The notes below the pieces were generated by a model. That model was given only the letters and a program-made list of their open reading frames with translations. It was not told the DNA's origin and did not search any database. From the NCBI RefSeq assembly GCF_014696105.1, contig NZ_JACJPO010000019.1:21838-85837 (forward strand): a stretch of 64,000 nucleotides of DNA, written 5' to 3'. The position numbers and the translations under genes were made by a program. Position 1 is the first letter of the stretch, and the number at the start of each line of letters is the position of its first letter. Below, piece after piece: positions 35,269 through 43,510 of the stretch. The DNA is from Microcoleus sp. FACHB-1515. Lineage in GTDB: Bacteria; Cyanobacteriota; Cyanobacteriia; Elainellales; Elainellaceae.

Positions 35269-38241
35269 GTGGTTTTACAAGTCTCGCAACAAACCTACGA
35301 AACGCAAACGCAAGCGATCGCCAAAGAATTATTGGCCGCGACGAAGGAGAAGCGATCGTTTCTCGCTCAAATGCGCGATCAGATGCGCTGGGATGACAAG
35401 CTTTTGGCCTGGACGATGAACAATCCGGGCTTGCGCGTCCAGATGTTTCGCTTCATCGATTGCCTGCCCGCCCTGAAAAGTAAGGCTGAGATCGCTCGCC
35501 ACATGCAGGAATATTTGGGCGATCCCTCGGTGGAACTGCCTGCTGCCATGAAGGGACTGCTGAACTTCACCAATCCCGACTCGATGCCTGGACAGGTCGC
35601 TGCAACGACGGTTTCGAGCGCGGTTGAAGCCTTGGCACATAAGTACATCGCGGGCGAAAACATCCAGCAGGTGATCAAGACGATCGAACAGCTACGTCGT
35701 CAAAAAATGACCTTTACGGTTGATCTGCTCGGTGAAGCCGTAATCACCGAAGCCGAAGCGCTTTCGTATCTGAATCGCTATCTGGAACTGATGCAGCAGC
35801 TAACCGAAGCATCAAAATCCTGGTCGCGTGTGCCGCAAATTGACGATGCGGGCGGGGAATCTTTGCCGAGCGTACAGGTTTCCGTCAAGCTGACGGCGTT
35901 CTACTCGCAGTTCGATCCGCTGGATGCGGCAGGCAGTGAAGAGCGGGTGAGCGATCGCATCCGCACCCTGCTTCGTCGCGCTCGTGAACTGGGTGCTGCC
36001 GTGCATTTCGACATGGAGCAGTACGCCTACAAAGACATTACGATCGCCATCCTCAAGAAAATCTTGACCGAGCCGGAGTTTCGCGATCGCACCGATATCG
36101 GCGTGACGCTGCAAGCCTATTTGAAAGATACCGAAGCCGATTTGCGCGGCTGGATCGACTGGGCAAAACAGCGCGGCGTGCCGATCACGATTCGACTGGT
36201 GAAAGGTGCGTATTGGGATCAAGAAACGATCAAGGCGATTCAAAAAGATTGGGAACTTCCGGTTTTTTCGGAAAAATCCTCGACCGATGCCAACTTCGAG
36301 CGGCTAACCGAAATTCTGCTGGAGAACAACGAATATCTGTATGCGGCGATCGGGTCGCACAACGTCCGGTCACACGCCCACGCGATCGCCATTGCCGAAA
36401 CGCTCAACATTCCGCGCCGCCGCTTTGAACTGCAAGTGCTGTACGGCATGGGCGATAAGTTGGCGAGAGCGCTGGTCGATCGCGGCTATCGTGTCCGAGT
36501 TTACTGTCCGTATGGCGAACTGATTCCGGGAATGTCCTACCTGATTCGCCGCCTGCTGGAAAATACGGCCAACAGTTCGTTCTTGAAGCAAAATCTGGAA
36601 GACCGACCGATCGATGAACTCCTCGCCCCGCCCGTGATGGAATCGGAAGAATTGAAAATCAAAAATCATTCGGAATTTCACAACGCTGCCGATACGGATT
36701 ACGCCGTGTTGGAAGTTCGCGATCGCGCTCTTGCCGCCTTTCAAACCGTTCGTGATCAGTTGGGTAAAACCTACCGTCCGCTGATCAATGGCGAATCGGT
36801 GAATACCGTCGAGACGATCGATTCGGTCAATCCTTCTAATTTCAGTGAAGTCGTCGGGCGAATTGGGCTGATTAGCGTTGAGCAGGCGGATGAGGCGATC
36901 GCCGCCGCAAAAGCTGCCTTCCCCGCTTGGCGAGATACTCCGGCCACAGAAAGGGCAAACGTGCTGCGTCGTACAGCCGAAATCATGGAAGAGCGGCGGG
37001 CGGAACTGTGCGCTTGGATTGTGCTGGAAGTCGGGAAGCCGTTGAAGGAAGCGGATGGGGAAGTGTCGGAGGCGATCGACTTTTGCAACTATTACGCGGA
37101 CGAGATGGAACGGCTCGATCGAGGTCACGCCTACGATTTGCCGGGAGAAACGAACCGCTACCGCTACTATCCGCGTGGCGTTGCGGTTGTGATTTCCCCC
37201 TGGAATTTCCCCTTAGCAATTCCCCTAGGCATGACCGTCGCCTCGCTGGTGACGGGCAACTGTACGCTGTTGAAACCTGCGGAAACTTCGTCCGTCATTG
37301 CCGCGAAAATTGCCGAAATTCTGGTTGCGGCAGGCATTCCCAAAGGCGTGTTTCAGTTCGTTCCCGGCTGGGGTCACACCGTTGGAGCGCACATGGTCAA
37401 GCATCCGGACGTTCACATGATCACGTTCACGGGTTCGCAAGAAGTCGGCTGTCGCATTTATGCCGAAGCTGCGATTTTGCAACCGGGACAGAAGCACCTC
37501 AAGCGCGTCGTGGCCGAGATGGGCGGCAAAAATGCGATCGTCGTCGATGAAAGTGCCGATCTCGATCAGGCCGTTCAAGGCGTCGTACAGTCGGCTTTTG
37601 GCTACAGCGGCCAAAAATGTTCCGCCTGCTCTCGCGTGATCGTGCTAGAGCCAATCTACGAAGCGTTCGTGGCACGACTGGTGGAGGCAGCGCGATCGCT
37701 CAACGTCGGAGAAGCCGACAATCCCAGTACGCAAATTGGTCCCGTGATCGATGGTGACGCCCAAGCCCGCATCCGTGAATTCATCGCCAAAGGCAAAGCT
37801 GAAGCGACCTGTGCGATCGAAATTCCCGTTGCCGATCACGGCTACTACGTTGAACCGACGATCTTTACGGATGTGCCGCCAGATGCCGCGATCGCCCAGC
37901 AGGAAATCTTTGGTCCCGTTCTTTCGGTGATGCGGGCGAAGAATTTTGACGAAGCGATCGCGCTTGCCAACAGAACGCCCTTTGCTCTGACAGGCGGATT
38001 GTTCTCGCGCACCCCGTCCCACATCGATCGGGCGCAAGCGGAGTTTGAAGTCGGAAACTTGTATATCAACCGGGGAATTACGGGGGCGATCGTCGCTCGT
38101 CAGCCGTTCGGTGGCTTCAAGCTGTCGGGCGTCGGCTCGAAGGCAGGTGGTCCCGACTATCTGCTGCAATTCCTTGAACCGCGTGTCGTGACGGAAAACG
38201 TGCAGCGTCAGGGCTTCGCGCCGATCGAAGGCGTCGAATAG
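35269..38241 (+). CDS. putA: Bifunctional proline dehydrogenase / glutamate-semialdehyde dehydrogenase
   Basis: About 990 residues. The first ~450 form the FAD-binding proline dehydrogenase barrel (VSVKLTAFYSQFDP, IRLVKGAYWDQE, YGMGDKLARAL, YCPYGELIPGMSYLIRRLLEN). The second half is an aldehyde dehydrogenase (VISPWNFPLAIP, FTGSQEVG, AEMGGKNAIVVDES with catalytic Glu, GYSGQKCSACSRV with Cys784, GPVLSVMRAKNF). Together they oxidise proline to glutamate by way of P5C, with channelling. It lacks the N-terminal DNA-binding domain of enterobacterial PutA, so it is not a self-repressor. GTG 35269 has AGGGGG about 8 bases before it and is preferred over ATG 35200. It acts in nitrogen recycling and osmolyte breakdown. 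A terminator follows. Confidence 0.95.
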   Translation: MVLQVSQQTYETQTQAIAKELLAATKEKRSFLAQMRDQMRWDDKLLAWTMNNPGLRVQMFRFIDCLPALKSKAEIARHMQEYLGDPSVELPAAMKGLLNFTNPDSMPGQVAATTVSSAVEALAHKYIAGENIQQVIKTIEQLRRQKMTFTVDLLGEAVITEAEALSYLNRYLELMQQLTEASKSWSRVPQIDDAGGESLPSVQVSVKLTAFYSQFDPLDAAGSEERVSDRIRTLLRRARELGAAVHFDMEQYAYKDITIAILKKILTEPEFRDRTDIGVTLQAYLKDTEADLRGWIDWAKQRGVPITIRLVKGAYWDQETIKAIQKDWELPVFSEKSSTDANFERLTEILLENNEYLYAAIGSHNVRSHAHAIAIAETLNIPRRRFELQVLYGMGDKLARALVDRGYRVRVYCPYGELIPGMSYLIRRLLENTANSSFLKQNLEDRPIDELLAPPVMESEELKIKNHSEFHNAADTDYAVLEVRDRALAAFQTVRDQLGKTYRPLINGESVNTVETIDSVNPSNFSEVVGRIGLISVEQADEAIAAAKAAFPAWRDTPATERANVLRRTAEIMEERRAELCAWIVLEVGKPLKEADGEVSEAIDFCNYYADEMERLDRGHAYDLPGETNRYRYYPRGVAVVISPWNFPLAIPLGMTVASLVTGNCTLLKPAETSSVIAAKIAEILVAAGIPKGVFQFVPGWGHTVGAHMVKHPDVHMITFTGSQEVGCRIYAEAAILQPGQKHLKRVVAEMGGKNAIVVDESADLDQAVQGVVQSAFGYSGQKCSACSRVIVLEPIYEAFVARLVEAARSLNVGEADNPSTQIGPVIDGDAQARIREFIAKGKAEATCAIEIPVADHGYYVEPTIFTDVPPDAAIAQQEIFGPVLSVMRAKNFDEAIALANRTPFALTGGLFSRTPSHIDRAQAEFEVGNLYINRGITGAIVARQPFGGFKLSGVGSKAGGPDYLLQFLEPRVVTENVQRQGFAPIEGVE

Positions 38242-38245
38242 TCGT

Positions 38246-38275
38246 AATTGAGGGTGGGGCGACCTACCCTCAATT
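38246..38275 (+). terminator. Hairpin after putA
   Basis: Arms AATTGAGGGT (38246-38255) and ACCCTCAATT (38266-38275), 10 bp, loop of 10 bases, then GAAATTTTG. Immediately after the stop codon. Confidence 0.75.
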
Positions 38276-38304
38276 GAAATTTTGTTGGGTTCGATCGAAT
38301 TGCC

Positions 38305-38958
38305 ATGTCAACCACGCTCAACGCTCGAAATTTAACGCTTGCAGATGTGCATCGACTGCTGAATTTTCAAATGCAGACGGATGGAAAATTGACATCTGAA
38401 TTGTCTTTAGAACCACTGACTGAGGCAGAACAGCAGGAATTGATTTGCATTCGCGATGACTTTCAGCCTTACATTGCTGCCGGAAAAATGTCTGAAGGCA
38501 TTGTCAAAGCGCTAACGGTTTTTCCGCTATTGCGGCTGGCTGGATTCTATCGTTCTCCGATTCAACTGAGCATTGAAGAAGGAATCGATGCTATTTGCAT
38601 TGACACTGAAGATACAAAAGTGACAGGCCGGATGGACATTTTGGCGATTAATCATGTTGAAAGAACCAGTCCGCTATTTTGGATTCTTGTGATTGAAGCC
38701 AAAGAAGGACTATCAAACGTATGGGCAGGATTGCCGCAACTACTTACCTACACTTACAAAAGCCTTGATCATCAATCTTCCGTTTGGGGACTGGCAACCA
38801 ATGGATTAAACTATCAATTTGTTCAAGTTCAAGCGGGAAATCCTGCGATCTATCGACTGATGCCACTGCTCAATTTGATTGAATCAGACCATCTTTTGCA
38901 GCTACTTCAAGTTCTCAAAGCAATCCACAATCTGAACTTTTCGACAGGTGATTCGTAA
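38305..38958 (+). CDS. Restriction-endonuclease-fold-like conserved protein
   Basis: 217 residues. VTGRMDILAINH, then LFWILVIEAKEGLSNVW, and PQLLTYTYKS form the D...E-x-K pattern and following helix of PD-(D/E)XK nucleases, as in HsdR N-terminal and cyanobacterial hypothetical nuclease families. The N-terminal ~90 residues are helical and precede the core (DVHRLLNF, MSEGIVKALTVFPLL). No methylase partner of its own is adjacent, though a DNA methyltransferase lies 2 kb downstream. It could be a housekeeping nuclease, a relic or a DNA-end binding protein. The stop overlaps the next start by one base. Confidence 0.65.
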   Translation: MSTTLNARNLTLADVHRLLNFQMQTDGKLTSELSLEPLTEAEQQELICIRDDFQPYIAAGKMSEGIVKALTVFPLLRLAGFYRSPIQLSIEEGIDAICIDTEDTKVTGRMDILAINHVERTSPLFWILVIEAKEGLSNVWAGLPQLLTYTYKSLDHQSSVWGLATNGLNYQFVQVQAGNPAIYRLMPLLNLIESDHLLQLLQVLKAIHNLNFSTGDS

Positions 38959-39164
38959 TGGAACTGGTCTTGCTCCTCGGCGCGATCGTCATCACCGCGA
39001 TCGTCTTCTCCTTCCTCGTCAAAGTTGTGCGAGCCGCGATCGGAACCGCGATTATGATCGCCGCGATCGTCCTCATCCTGCAAATCCTCGGAATTGGCAC
39101 GGGCGACCTGTGGCAAGCCGTCAGCAGCCTGTGGCAAAGTTTGCGGAATGCGATCGGATGGTAG
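38958..39164 (+). CDS. Small hydrophobic membrane protein
   Basis: 68 residues, almost entirely two hydrophobic helices (VLLLGAIVITAIVFSFLVKVV and TAIMIAAIVLILQILGIG), then an amphipathic tail with two Trp. Its ATG overlaps the TAA of the nuclease-fold gene, so the two are translationally coupled. I cannot name it. The pairing of a nuclease-like protein with a small two-helix membrane protein occurs in some defence modules, but with so little sequence it may equally be an unrelated membrane protein. Confidence 0.6.
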   Translation: MELVLLLGAIVITAIVFSFLVKVVRAAIGTAIMIAAIVLILQILGIGTGDLWQAVSSLWQSLRNAIGW

Positions 39165-39240
39165 AGGTCGGGCGGCGGGCGGCGGCCACCCCCGTAGAGA
39201 CGCGAGATCTCGCGTCTCCTCCCTCCCCAAAAATTCGCGT

Positions 39241-39741
39241 CTAACCTCGATCGCCCCCACCCGCCAGCCGCGCTAAGGCATCCTTCACAGCAGACGGCAA
39301 CTGCCGCATAATCTTCCCCTTCTCCCGATCGATCGCCACCAATGTCACCTGCGCCGTAATGTAAAGCTCCTGGGCATCCGGCGACTGAATCTGATAGTCC
39401 CAAACGATCCGCACCCCTTCACTCTGCGTCATCCGCGTCTTCACGATCGCCGCCATCCCCATTTGAACCGGACGATGATAGCGAATCGACAGTTCAACCA
39501 CAGGCAACTCACAGCCAAGCGCGACCAAATCCACAAAGCTGACGCCGATCGATCGCAAACATTCCATCCGCGCCTCTTCCATCCAGGCCACGTATGTACC
39601 ATGCCAAACAACTCCGGCATAGTCGGTGTGATGCGGCTGAGCGCGAACCGGATATTCAAACCAAGACTCGCTCAACAGGGTCGGAAGATTTTGAATTGCT
39701 TCAGTGGGGGGAAGTTGGGGTTGCATCGATCGCGCCTCCAT
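39241..39741 (-). CDS. Acyl-CoA thioesterase of the 4HBT (YbgC-like) family
   Basis: About 166 residues of the hot-dog fold. PHHTDYAGVVWHGTYVAWMEEAR is the YbgC/4HBT signature centred on the catalytic Asp/His. Here it is shown by its key residues Asp-Tyr-Ala-Gly-Val and the following Glu. Cyanobacterial relatives include the 1,4-dihydroxy-2-naphthoyl-CoA thioesterase of phylloquinone synthesis, so that is a candidate role but unproven. ATG 39741 was chosen (39810 would add a stretch with no family match; 39726 is another in-frame Met). A 21-base inverted repeat lies about 62 bases upstream. Confidence 0.82.
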   Translation of the reverse strand: MEARSMQPQLPPTEAIQNLPTLLSESWFEYPVRAQPHHTDYAGVVWHGTYVAWMEEARMECLRSIGVSFVDLVALGCELPVVELSIRYHRPVQMGMAAIVKTRMTQSEGVRIVWDYQIQSPDAQELYITAQVTLVAIDREKGKIMRQLPSAVKDALARLAGGGDRG

Positions 39742-39802
39742 CGCGTAAAACTCAAGAGCAGTTTCTAAATTAATCTTTACACAACTAAATTCATATTTCT
39801 TC

Positions 39803-39823
39803 AGAAACAAACCTGATGTTTCT
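39803..39823. promoter_or_regulatory. Inverted repeat in the divergent promoter region
   Basis: AGAAACA (39803-39809) and TGTTTCT (39817-39823) with a 7-base spacer. It is 62 bases before the chosen start of the thioesterase gene and 247 before the universal stress gene. It could be a repressor site or chance. Confidence 0.35.
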
Positions 39824-40069
39824 CAGTTTATTTTACACATTCAATTTTACGAACTGTTTCGCCGTAAAGATGAATGTTGAACCCGCCGATCGACCAGCAA
39901 ATTCAACGTATAATTTCTCAGTGTAAGGATTGATTGAAAACTGCAATTGTTGAAGTGATTAACGTAAAGAATCATGAACAACAGTTGCGATTTTGTTTGG
40001 GCGATCGTCCAAGCAAAACATTAATTTCCAAATCCATCGCTGACGCCCAAACAAAGCAGTGAGACAAAG

Positions 40070-40918
40070 ATGATAGAAAAAATTTTGGTGGCAGTTGCCG
40101 GAGCCGGACAAGCTGAGCAAATGCTCAAAGCCCTAATGGAAATTCCCTCCATTGCTCAAGCCCACGTGACGATTTTACACGTCGTTCCTTCACAAGTTTC
40201 GGCCACCGCAATGGCGCAGAAATTAGAAGAAGGCGGCAAAATCATGGCAACCGCGATCGAAACCCTGGCACTCGATCCAAATCGATCGACCGCCATGCTG
40301 CGCGAAGGCGACCCCAAAGATATCGTCTGCCGCGTTGCCGAAGAAATCGACGCCGACCTGATCATCATGGGTTCACGCGGCCTCAAGCGCCTGCAATCAA
40401 TTCTAGAAAATTCCGTCAGCCAGTACGTGTTTCAGCTTGCCTCACGCCCCATGCTGCTGGTCAAAGATGACATCTACGTCAAAAAAATTAACCGAATCAT
40501 GGTGGCGATGGACAAATCTGAATCGGCACAGGAAGCGCTGAAACTGGCGATCGCTTTCTTACGCGACATCAAAGGCGGCGAACTCGTCTTGGTGCACACC
40601 AACCCTGAGATGAAGCAAAAAGCCGGAGAAATTCCCACCGATCCTAACCAAGATCCCGTTCTGATTCCTGCCGCGACGGAAGCCAAAAAGCAAGGCATCA
40701 AGTACAAATGCATCGCCCCGACTGGAAAACCCGGTGAGCGCATCTGTCAGGTGGCCGAAGAAATGAACGTCGATTTGCTGATGCTTGGTTCGCCCGAACG
40801 CCGCCCGACCGTCGCGAGAGGACTGCCGGATCTCGATCGCCTGCTTGGACAATCGCTCTCTGACTACGTGCGCGTTTATGCAAACTGTCCCGTCATGCTG
40901 GTGAGGAACGAAGCGTGA
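40070..40918 (+). CDS. Tandem universal stress protein (two Usp domains)
   Basis: 282 residues. Domain 1 (1-130) starts KILVAVAGAGQAEQM and ends with the nucleotide motif GSRGLKRLQS...NSVSQY; domain 2 (140-280) starts INRIMVAMDKSESA and has GSPERRPTVARG, a degenerate G-x2-G-x9-G motif. Tandem Usp proteins bind ATP or sense stress in the cytosol. The domain 2 motif is changed at the second glycine, so it may not bind nucleotide. Its stop overlaps the GTG of the next gene (GTGA), so the methyltransferase is probably translated by coupling to it, a surprising pairing. Confidence 0.88.
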   Translation: MIEKILVAVAGAGQAEQMLKALMEIPSIAQAHVTILHVVPSQVSATAMAQKLEEGGKIMATAIETLALDPNRSTAMLREGDPKDIVCRVAEEIDADLIIMGSRGLKRLQSILENSVSQYVFQLASRPMLLVKDDIYVKKINRIMVAMDKSESAQEALKLAIAFLRDIKGGELVLVHTNPEMKQKAGEIPTDPNQDPVLIPAATEAKKQGIKYKCIAPTGKPGERICQVAEEMNVDLLMLGSPERRPTVARGLPDLDRLLGQSLSDYVRVYANCPVMLVRNEA

Positions 40919-41865
40919 CGCACGAGGAGTCAGAGCCACCCAAAGCACTGGCTCCCCGCAATCGCACCGTTCAGCTTAGCGAAACGGAACGCCAGCACTA
41001 TCGATCGCGCCTGCTCCACCTCGATCGCCCTGCCGAAGTCGAAGAACTGCTCGATCGCACGATCTGTCAGGATTTATTTACCGTTCTCGATCAACTGCCC
41101 ACGAATTTCGTCGATCTGCTCTTTCTCGATCCGCCCTACAACCTCAACAAGCTTTTCCATCAGCAGCAGGTGAAGCGGCGATCGCTCTCCGACTATGCAG
41201 ACTGGCTCGATTCCTGGCTTTCTCGCCTGCTGCCCTGCCTGAAACCAACCGCCTCCATTTATCTTTGTGGCGACTGGCAATCTTCACCCGCCTTGTATGA
41301 AGTTGCCAGTCGCTATTTTTTTGTTCGCAACCGGATTACCTGGGAGCGCGAAAAAGGTCGGGGTGCGCGATCGAACTGGAAAAATTGTTCTGAGGATATT
41401 TGGTTTTGCACGGTTTCTCAAGAATATGATTTCGACGCTGAAGCGGTTCGCTTGTGTCGTCGCGTTCGTGCGCCCTACACCGATGCCGCAGGTGAACCAA
41501 AAGACTGGCAGCGCAGCGATCGCGGTAACTTCCGTCTCACCGCCGCCTCAAACCTGTGGACAGACCTGACTGTGCCGTTCTGGTCGATGCCCGAAAATAC
41601 GAATCACCCGACGCAAAAGCCGGAGAAGCTGCTGGCAAAAATTATTCTGGCAAGCTGCCCGATCGCAGGCGTTGTTCTCGATCCATTCTTGGGATCGGGA
41701 ACCACTTCAGTTGTGGCAAAAAAGCTCGATCGCCACTTTGTCGGCATTGAAATTGAAGAATATTACGCCTGTCTTGCCGAAAAGCGGCTGGAAATTGCTG
41801 TAGACCATCGACAGATTCAAGGCTGGCGCGATCGCGTTTTCTGGGAACGCAACAGCCACCCTTGA
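40915..41865 (+). CDS. DNA methyltransferase, DPPY type (beta-class motif order)
   Basis: 316 residues. FLDPPYN (Asp72-Pro-Pro-Tyr) is the catalytic motif IV and DPFLGSGTT (256-264) the AdoMet-binding motif I; motif IV precedes motif I, so it is beta class, as in M.HinfI or M.PvuII, for N6-adenine or N4-cytosine. The MWSMPENTNHPTQKP-like segment (HPTQKPEKLL) is the motif X-like region. No restriction enzyme is adjacent, so it is an orphan. Which base and which target cannot be told; palindromes such as CGATCG are dense here. The start is GTG overlapping the Usp stop (GTGA). Confidence 0.9.
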   Translation: MTHEESEPPKALAPRNRTVQLSETERQHYRSRLLHLDRPAEVEELLDRTICQDLFTVLDQLPTNFVDLLFLDPPYNLNKLFHQQQVKRRSLSDYADWLDSWLSRLLPCLKPTASIYLCGDWQSSPALYEVASRYFFVRNRITWEREKGRGARSNWKNCSEDIWFCTVSQEYDFDAEAVRLCRRVRAPYTDAAGEPKDWQRSDRGNFRLTAASNLWTDLTVPFWSMPENTNHPTQKPEKLLAKIILASCPIAGVVLDPFLGSGTTSVVAKKLDRHFVGIEIEEYYACLAEKRLEIAVDHRQIQGWRDRVFWERNSHP

Positions 41866-41912
41866 AGCGCGATCGAAATCTTGACGATGAAATTGAAAAA
41901 AGACTGGACAAC

Positions 41913-41935
41913 CGATACTACAGCGTGTAGTATCG
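41913..41935. promoter_or_regulatory. Perfect 10-bp-arm palindrome, operator-like
   Basis: CGATACTACA (41913-41922) and TGTAGTATCG (41926-41935) around GCG. The TACTACA...TGTAGTA core looks like TetR-, BlaI- or CopY-type operators. It lies 47 bases past the methyltransferase stop and about 350 before the HNH gene. No recognisable regulator gene of those families is close by. Confidence 0.5.
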
Positions 41936-42172
41936 TAAACAAGATAAATTCTCAGACATTCTCGCCTCAAAGGGTTTCGCCTTCAATGACACGCACCCTC
42001 TTCCACCTCTGCCTCAGCGATCGGCCAAGCCAGCCCCTCACGGGTTGGTATTTACCGACGCTGTTTGTCGTGGGTGAAGGGCGTGGTTTTGCGATGCCCA
42101 ATCATTCAATTGGCGCGATCGCCCTGCGGTCAGAGGCCATCAAAGATAGCGATCGATCAACTCAAAGCGGAA

Positions 42173-42266
42173 GGTGTAGGTTCGCTACACCCACATAGGC
42201 AACCCAGCCGCCCGAAGCTGCCTGCCCCCGCTTTTGAAGTATCAAAAAGCGGGGGCAAATTTTTTT
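42173..42266 (+). promoter_or_regulatory. Structured leader with terminator/attenuator before the HNH gene
   Basis: A hairpin GGTGTAG / CTACACC (42173-42179, 42185-42191) is followed by a 13-bp perfect stem (42223-42235 with 42245-42257), loop of 9, and a T-run ending at 42266. The Shine-Dalgarno AGGAG of the HNH gene starts right after, at 42267-42271. A full intrinsic terminator abutting the ribosome-binding site, with no room for a promoter between, suggests that HNH expression requires antitermination. Confidence 0.55.
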
Positions 42267-42280
42267 AGGAGCTTTCTTCC

Positions 42281-42826
42281 ATGCAAGTGCAACAGCCAGT
42301 GCAAGCGCAACCCAGTCAAATCGCCGTGCTGCAAAACTCAGTGGTGGTGTTCTCCAAGAACTATTTGCCGCTGGCGCGAATCAACATCAAGCGAGCGATC
42401 GCCCTGCTCGTGACGGGACAAGCCGAATCGCTCGACAGCAGCACGAAGCACTGGCCGATTCGCTCTCCCAGTCAGGTCTACTACGTTTCCGAGCATATCC
42501 GGCTGACGGGCAGCAATCCAGAGCGCCTGTGGAAAGTGCCGCCCGTCAACCGCCGCGAAGTGCTGCGCCGCGACAACCACACCTGTCAATACTGCGGCAG
42601 CACCAAGCACCTGACGCTCGATCACGTGATTCCGCGATCGAAAGGCGGAACCCACACCTGGGACAACGTGGTGACAGCCTGCACGACCTGTAACGGCAAA
42701 AAGGGCGATCGCTGGCTGCAAGACACAGGCATGACGCTGAAAGCCAAGCCCAAAGCACCGATGCATCCGGCTGTTGCCTTTGCCGAAATGTTCTGGGCGC
42801 AGCAAGACGAATCAGTTAAGACTTGA
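42281..42826 (+). CDS. HNH endonuclease
   Basis: 181 residues. The zinc/HNH core is CQYCGSTKHLTLDHVIPRSKGGTHTWDN, given here by its landmarks: two CxxC pairs (CQYC and CTTCNG), Asp-His-Val-Ile-Pro and Asn. It is preceded by a ~70-residue conserved N-terminal domain (NYLPLARINIKRAIALLVTGQ) typical of the cyanobacterial members. These enzymes nick or cut DNA and occur in almost every cyanobacterium; their role is unknown. AGGAG lies 10-14 bases upstream. The small gene at 42843 begins 16 bases after its stop with a strong ribosome-binding site, forming a pair. Confidence 0.9.
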   Translation: MQVQQPVQAQPSQIAVLQNSVVVFSKNYLPLARINIKRAIALLVTGQAESLDSSTKHWPIRSPSQVYYVSEHIRLTGSNPERLWKVPPVNRREVLRRDNHTCQYCGSTKHLTLDHVIPRSKGGTHTWDNVVTACTTCNGKKGDRWLQDTGMTLKAKPKAPMHPAVAFAEMFWAQQDESVKT

Positions 42827-42842
42827 AAGGAGGCGAGTTCTG

Positions 42843-43223
42843 ATGTTGAAGCTGAACTACACCGAGTCGGATTTGTACCTGGAGCGGATCGCCGCGCCGA
42901 TCGAAGTGATGGTCGCTCAGCGCGTTTTGCTGGCACTGCGGGCGGGTCAAACTCTGCATGTCCAAGCGGGTCGAGCCTCGTTCTTGATTGCGGCAGATGC
43001 GCCCGGACTCGATCAGCTTGAAGTGCTGCTGCGTCAAGAAGCGCAAGCGAGCTTGTCGCCCGTTGACGAGCAGTTCATGGAAATCTGCGTTCAGGGAAGC
43101 TGGATCGCGGAAACTGCCGATTCGGATGAAGGCACGTTCATTGCCGCTTTGGGCGATCGCGCTGAATTCCTAGTCTACAAGCTGTGGCAGGCTACTCAGC
43201 CGCAAGCGTCCTACCTTGCGTAG
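42843..43223 (+). CDS. Small conserved protein paired with the HNH gene
   Basis: 126 residues. Residues 1-70 form an alpha-beta-like segment beginning LKLNYTESDLYLER, then a middle QVEVLLRQEAQASLSPVDEQF and an end DRAEFLVYKLWQA. The family is not known to me; it looks like a conserved cyanobacterial soluble protein. AAGGAGG lies about 9 bases before ATG 42843, deciding against the earlier in-frame ATG 42774. Partner or inhibitor of the HNH enzyme is a reasonable guess from the 16-base gap, no more. Confidence 0.7.
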   Translation: MLKLNYTESDLYLERIAAPIEVMVAQRVLLALRAGQTLHVQAGRASFLIAADAPGLDQLEVLLRQEAQASLSPVDEQFMEICVQGSWIAETADSDEGTFIAALGDRAEFLVYKLWQATQPQASYLA

Positions 43224-43237
43224 TGCCGAGCGTCCGT

Positions 43238-43450
43238 AGGGGCATGACAGGTCGTGCCCCTTGCAGGTCAAGAGTAGACTCGTCAACACACCCGAAAAAT
43301 ATCAGCCTCACTCGTTGACCCGAAGGAAAAAACGGATGAGGCTGGAGACGCAGTTAGGAGGTATCTTGCAGACTAACTTAGCTGGAGAAGGCTGCAAAAA
43401 CGACAGCCTTAACAAGTTCTTAAGCTTATCGGAGAAAAATCGCGATTTTT
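43238..43450. terminator. Hairpin-dense gap between convergent transcription units
   Basis: Four inverted repeats: 43238-43261 (AGGGGCA / TGCCCCT, terminator for the HNH pair), 43303-43344 (8 bp plus 4 bp with two mismatches), 43388-43410 (AAGGCTG / CAGCCTT, perfect 7 bp) and 43435-43450 (AAAAATCG / CGATTTTT, perfect palindrome). They lie between the small protein and the convergent MocR gene (stop at 43511) and presumably end both transcripts. Confidence 0.6.
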
Positions 43451-43510
43451 TGCTAAAGCTGTTACTTTTCTTGAGCAAATTTCCAGCTTTACTAGCTGAT
43501 TTTCACTTTT

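Noticed and set aside
41881..42198. Plus-strand frame starting with a segment like a glyoxalase (VOC) N-terminus
   Set aside because: Only about nine residues (TRTLFHLCL) resemble the family; the rest does not. It may be a decayed gene but support is too thin.
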